From NCBI RefSeq assembly GCF_000241465.1, contig NZ_JH584235.1, forward strand, positions 3,890,156 to 3,933,020: 42,865 bases of DNA. The letters are read 5' to 3'. This stretch comes from Sphingomonas echinoides ATCC 14820 (lineage in GTDB: Bacteria; Pseudomonadota; Alphaproteobacteria; Sphingomonadales; Sphingomonadaceae). This document shows positions 39,978 through 42,865 of this stretch, piece by piece. The notes under the pieces were generated by a model. The model did not search any database and was not told the origin of the DNA. It saw only the letters and a list, made by a program, of their open reading frames with translations. The position numbers and the translations under genes are program-made. The number at the start of each line of letters is the position of its first letter. Within the stretch, counting starts at the first letter, position 1.

Positions 39978-42812
39978 ATGAGCGAGCTTCCAAAAACCTT
40001 CGACCCCGCCGAAATTGAAAAGCGCTGGTATGCGCATTGGGAAAATACGGGCCAGTTCCGCCCGGATCGTCCCGGTGCCGAGCCGTGGACCATCGTCAAC
40101 CCGCCGCCCAACGTGACGGGGTCGCTCCATATCGGCCATGCGCTTGATAACACGCTGCAGGATATCCTCGCGCGCCACGCTCGCTTGCAGGGCAAGGATG
40201 CTTTGTGGGTGGTTGGCACCGACCATGCCGGCATCGCCACGCAAATGGTGGTCGAGCGGCAGATGGCGGAGCGCCAGCAGAAGCGCACCGATTACACGCG
40301 CGAAGCGTTCGTCGCCAAAGTGTGGGAATGGAAGGAAGAGAGCGGCGGGGAAATCACCCAGCAGCTCCGCCGCCTCGGCTGCTCGATGGATTGGAAGAAT
40401 GAGCGCTTCACCATGGACGAGGGCTTTTCCAAGGCCGTCCTCAAGGTGTTCGTCGATCTGCACAAAGAAGGCCTGATCTACCGCGACAAGCGGCTGGTGA
40501 ACTGGGACTCCGGCCTCGGCACTGCGATCAGCGACCTTGAGGTCGAGACGCGCGAGATCAAGGGCAGCTTCTGGCATTTGCGCTATCCGCTGGCGGACGG
40601 GTCAGGCTTCATCGAAGTCGCGACCACGCGGCCCGAGACGATGCTCGCCGATATGGCGGTCGCGGTGAACGCTTCGGACGAACGCTACACGCATCTCGTC
40701 GGCAAGCAGATCAAGCTGCCGATCACGGGCCGCCTGATCCCGATCATCACCGACGACCATGCCGATCCCGAGCTTGGCTCGGGCGCGGTGAAGATCACGC
40801 CGGGGCATGATTTCAACGATTTCGAGGTCGGCAAGCGGGCTGGCATCGCGGCGGGCGCAATGCTCAACATGCTCGATGCCAAGGCCCAGGTCGTGCAGGT
40901 GGCGGACGGGCTGATCCCCGACACGTTCCTGGGCCTGACCACCGCCGAGGCGCGCAAGGCGGTGGTCGCGCAGTTGAAGGCCGAAGGCTTCCTGATCCCG
41001 CACATCGACAAGGACGGCGTGGAACACGACGCCGAACCGCGCACGATCCAGACGCCGTACGGCGATCGCTCGGGCGTGGTGATCGAGCCGTGGCTCACCG
41101 ACCAATGGTATGTCGACGCCGCGACCTTGGCGAAACCCGCGATCGAGGCGGTGCGCTCGGGCGCGATCGAGATCGTGCCCAAGACGTGGGAAAAGACGTT
41201 TTTCAACTGGATGGAGAATATCCAGCCCTGGTGCGTCTCCCGCCAGCTTTGGTGGGGGCATCGGATTCCGGCGTGGTTCGCCGAGGACGGTTCGATCTAT
41301 GTCGCGTTGACCGAGGCCGAAGCGCAGGCCCAGGCCGGTGCAGGCGTCGCGCTGACGCAGGATAGCGACGTCCTCGACACATGGTTCTCCTCGGCTTTGT
41401 GGCCGTTCGCGACGATGGGCTGGCCCGACTCTTCTTCTCCCTCTCCCCGCTCGCGGGGAGAGGGTCGGGGAGAGGGGGACGCTGCAACGAGCGTTCCGCT
41501 CGATGTTCCAGGACAGCCCCTCTCCCCGACCCTCTCCCCTGAAGGGGAGAGGGAGACCTCGCGCCCCCCGCAACTCCACGGCCGCTACCCCAATGACGTG
41601 CTCATCTCGGGCTTCGACATCCTGTTCTTCTGGGACGCGCGGATGATGATGCAGGGCATCCACTTCATGGGCGATGTGCCGTTCAAGAAGCTGTACCTGC
41701 ACGGCCTCGTCCGCGCGGCGGATGGGCAGAAGATGTCCAAGTCCAAGGGCAATGTCGTCAACCCGCTCGGGTTGATCGACACATACGGTGCCGACGCGCT
41801 GCGTTTCTTCATGGCGGCGATGGAAAGCCAGGGCCGCGACATCAAGATGGATGAGAAGCGAGTCGAGGGCTATCGCAACTTCGCCACCAAGCTGTGGAAC
41901 GCCTGCCGCTTCGCGCAAGCCAATGGCATCGGCGCGAGCACGACGCTCGATGCGCCGAAGGCGACGCTCGCGGTCAACAAATGGATCATCGCCGAGACGA
42001 TCGCGTGCGTGCAGGCGGTCGACCTCGCGCTCGCCGATCTGCGCTTCGATGGCGCGGCGAACGCGGTCTATCAATTTGTGTGGAGCCGCTTCTGCGACTG
42101 GTATTTGGAGCTGATCAAGCCGGTGCTTTCGGATGAAGAGCAGTTGCCTAAGGGTGCGAAAGTCGAAGGCCAAGCCGATGAAACCCGCGCCGTCGCCGGC
42201 TGGGTGATCGACCAGATCCTCGTGCTGCTGCACCCGTTCATGCCGTTCATCACCGAGGAACTGTGGCACGCCATGGGCCCGCGCGAGAATGATCTGATCG
42301 TCGCCAAATGGCCAATGGCGGACGCGCGATCGATCGATCCGCAAGCGAGTGCCGACATCGACTGGCTTATCCGAGTGGTAAGCGACGTCCGTGCTGCCAA
42401 GAACGAACTTGGCATTTCTCCCGGCACGATGCTGACCGCCTATGTGCGGGACGCAAACGAGACCACCCAGAAGCGGATTACTGTCTTCTACACGGCGCTG
42501 CGGCGATTGGCCCGTTTGCAGGATAGCTATGTGCAGGCACCGCCATCTGGTGCGGCACTGCAAATCGTGATCGACGAAGCTACCTTCGTCATCCCCCTCG
42601 AAGGCGTGATCGACCTCGACGCCGAGCGCGCGCGCCTGACCAAGGGCATCGAAGCGGCAGCCAAGGAACGCGATGCGCTCGCCGGGCGGCTGGGCAACCC
42701 CAGCTTTGTAGAGCGCGCCAAGCCCGAAGCGGTCGAAAAGGCGCGGGCCGATCATGCCGAAAAGGCCGCCGAAGCCGAGCGGCTGAGCGCGGCGCTGGCG
42801 CGGCTGGGCTAA
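39978..42812 (+). CDS. valS: Valyl-tRNA synthetase with an in-frame repeat insertion
   Basis: 944 residues from the ATG at 39978; a longer open frame starting inside the porin gene is not supported. It charges tRNA-Val. HIGH is at residues 51-54 (SLHIGHALDN), KMSKS at 585-589, the editing domain between has TTRPETMLADMAVAVN and GHDFNDFEVG, and the anticodon domain is followed by a C-terminal coiled coil (about 880-940). Between GWPD (ends residue 484) and HGRYPNDVLISGFDILFFW (from 534) lie about 48 residues where relatives have roughly 8. The extra, rich in S, P, G, E and R, is encoded by an inverted pair of palindromic repeats. The frame is kept and all catalytic motifs are intact, so the enzyme should be functional. 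Confidence 0.95.
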   Translation: MSELPKTFDPAEIEKRWYAHWENTGQFRPDRPGAEPWTIVNPPPNVTGSLHIGHALDNTLQDILARHARLQGKDALWVVGTDHAGIATQMVVERQMAERQQKRTDYTREAFVAKVWEWKEESGGEITQQLRRLGCSMDWKNERFTMDEGFSKAVLKVFVDLHKEGLIYRDKRLVNWDSGLGTAISDLEVETREIKGSFWHLRYPLADGSGFIEVATTRPETMLADMAVAVNASDERYTHLVGKQIKLPITGRLIPIITDDHADPELGSGAVKITPGHDFNDFEVGKRAGIAAGAMLNMLDAKAQVVQVADGLIPDTFLGLTTAEARKAVVAQLKAEGFLIPHIDKDGVEHDAEPRTIQTPYGDRSGVVIEPWLTDQWYVDAATLAKPAIEAVRSGAIEIVPKTWEKTFFNWMENIQPWCVSRQLWWGHRIPAWFAEDGSIYVALTEAEAQAQAGAGVALTQDSDVLDTWFSSALWPFATMGWPDSSSPSPRSRGEGRGEGDAATSVPLDVPGQPLSPTLSPEGERETSRPPQLHGRYPNDVLISGFDILFFWDARMMMQGIHFMGDVPFKKLYLHGLVRAADGQKMSKSKGNVVNPLGLIDTYGADALRFFMAAMESQGRDIKMDEKRVEGYRNFATKLWNACRFAQANGIGASTTLDAPKATLAVNKWIIAETIACVQAVDLALADLRFDGAANAVYQFVWSRFCDWYLELIKPVLSDEEQLPKGAKVEGQADETRAVAGWVIDQILVLLHPFMPFITEELWHAMGPRENDLIVAKWPMADARSIDPQASADIDWLIRVVSDVRAAKNELGISPGTMLTAYVRDANETTQKRITVFYTALRRLARLQDSYVQAPPSGAALQIVIDEATFVIPLEGVIDLDAERARLTKGIEAAAKERDALAGRLGNPSFVERAKPEAVEKARADHAEKAAEAERLSAALARLG
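41430..41570. repeat. BIME-like pair of inverted palindromic repeats inside valS
   Basis: Unit A (41439-41478) is CCCTCTCCCC, GCTCGC, GGGGAGAGGG, then TC and GGGGAGAGGGGG. Unit B (41517-41553) is the same element inverted: CCCCTCTCCCC, GA, CCCTCTCCCC, TGAA, GGGGAGAGGG. About 38 bases separate them. Each has a perfect 10-bp hairpin plus one extra half-site; the two units can also pair with each other. The layout resembles bacterial interspersed mosaic elements made of REP sequences. Its limits are estimated from where the valS family sequence stops and resumes. Confidence 0.85.
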
Positions 42813-42816
42813 AATT

Positions 42817-42849
42817 CCCCTCCCGCTTGCGGGAGGGGGTAGGGGAGGG
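42817..42849. repeat. GC-rich palindromic repeat after valS, possible terminator
   Basis: CCCCTCCCGC (42817-42826) and GCGGGAGGGG (42829-42838) form a perfect 10-bp stem with a 2-base centre, followed by GTAGGGGAGGG (42839-42849), a half-site repeat as in the valS insertion. It starts 5 bases after the valS stop. No T-run follows. It is a variant of the same family. Confidence 0.75.
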
Positions 42850-42865
42850 CATGGGCGTAGGATGA

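Noticed and set aside
41439..41553. CRISPR-like array from the repeats in valS
   Set aside because: Only two units occur, in inverted orientation with a 38-bp centre, and there are no cas genes. CRISPR repeats run in direct orientation with regular unique spacers.
40602..42755. 717-residue reverse frame within valS
   Set aside because: It is the antisense of valyl-tRNA synthetase with the usual His/Arg-rich shadow composition.

Overview
The window is 42.9 kb of GC-rich, gene-dense bacterial chromosome with short intergenic gaps and many ATGA or TGATG stop/start overlaps. Its protein families point to an alphaproteobacterium of the Sphingomonas type. Two further signs fit that group: a GGAAC-N16-CGTT promoter matching the alphaproteobacterial EcfG stress sigma factor, and CCCTCTCCCC/GGGGAGAGGG palindromic repeats. 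The genus is inferred. There is no integrase, transposase, phage gene, plasmid gene or CRISPR array. This is core and lightly accessory chromosome.

Layout. 1-3.65 kb: a small exported SnoaL-like protein, a biotin-containing acyl-CoA carboxylase alpha subunit (probably methylcrotonyl-CoA carboxylase of leucine breakdown) and a CaiB-type CoA transferase. 3.75-6.15 kb: a TonB-dependent receptor, convergent across a long hairpin with a reverse-strand block (6.2-11.6 kb) coding for a HerA/YjgR-like ATPase, a Do-family periplasmic protease and the membrane pair HflK-HflC. 11.7-13.65 kb: Mrp/ApbC iron-sulfur carrier, CoA-binding protein and a small exported protein. 13.66-17.36 kb (reverse): homoserine dehydrogenase, a small membrane protein coupled to a 2-oxoglutarate/Fe(II) oxygenase, a lipoprotein and a DUF3597 protein. 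17.5-21.2 kb: a Bcr/CflA drug exporter, a very acidic protein with a strong terminator, two tiny reverse genes behind an EcfG-type promoter, a Crp/Fnr-like regulator and an RBBP9-type hydrolase. 21.5-24.65 kb: tlyA, tspO, ubiK, a YbjN protein and proC. 24.7-27.5 kb: a MarR regulator divergent from a branched-chain aminotransferase, tRNA-Gln(TTG) and a polysaccharide deacetylase. 27.5-35.5 kb: a histidine kinase/response regulator pair divergent from a three-gene heavy-metal RND efflux operon. 35.5-39.9 kb: DUF4337 protein, SulP/STAS permease overlapping a ParB-like (ParBc_2) gene, then an OprB-like porin. 40-42.8 kb: valS.

Two functional units can be read directly. The divergent two-component system and CzcCBA-like efflux operon share an 88-bp control region holding an 11-bp-phased TGTAAGC repeat. 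The DegP/HflKC/HerA block is an envelope-proteostasis neighbourhood.

The most unusual feature lies inside valS. A pair of inverted GC-rich palindromic repeats, about 140 bp, sits in frame in the coding sequence and adds roughly 40 low-complexity residues to valyl-tRNA synthetase between its HIGH and KMSKS motifs. Relatives of the same repeat occur at the left edge of the window, at the right edge after valS, and as the terminator of the DegP-like gene.
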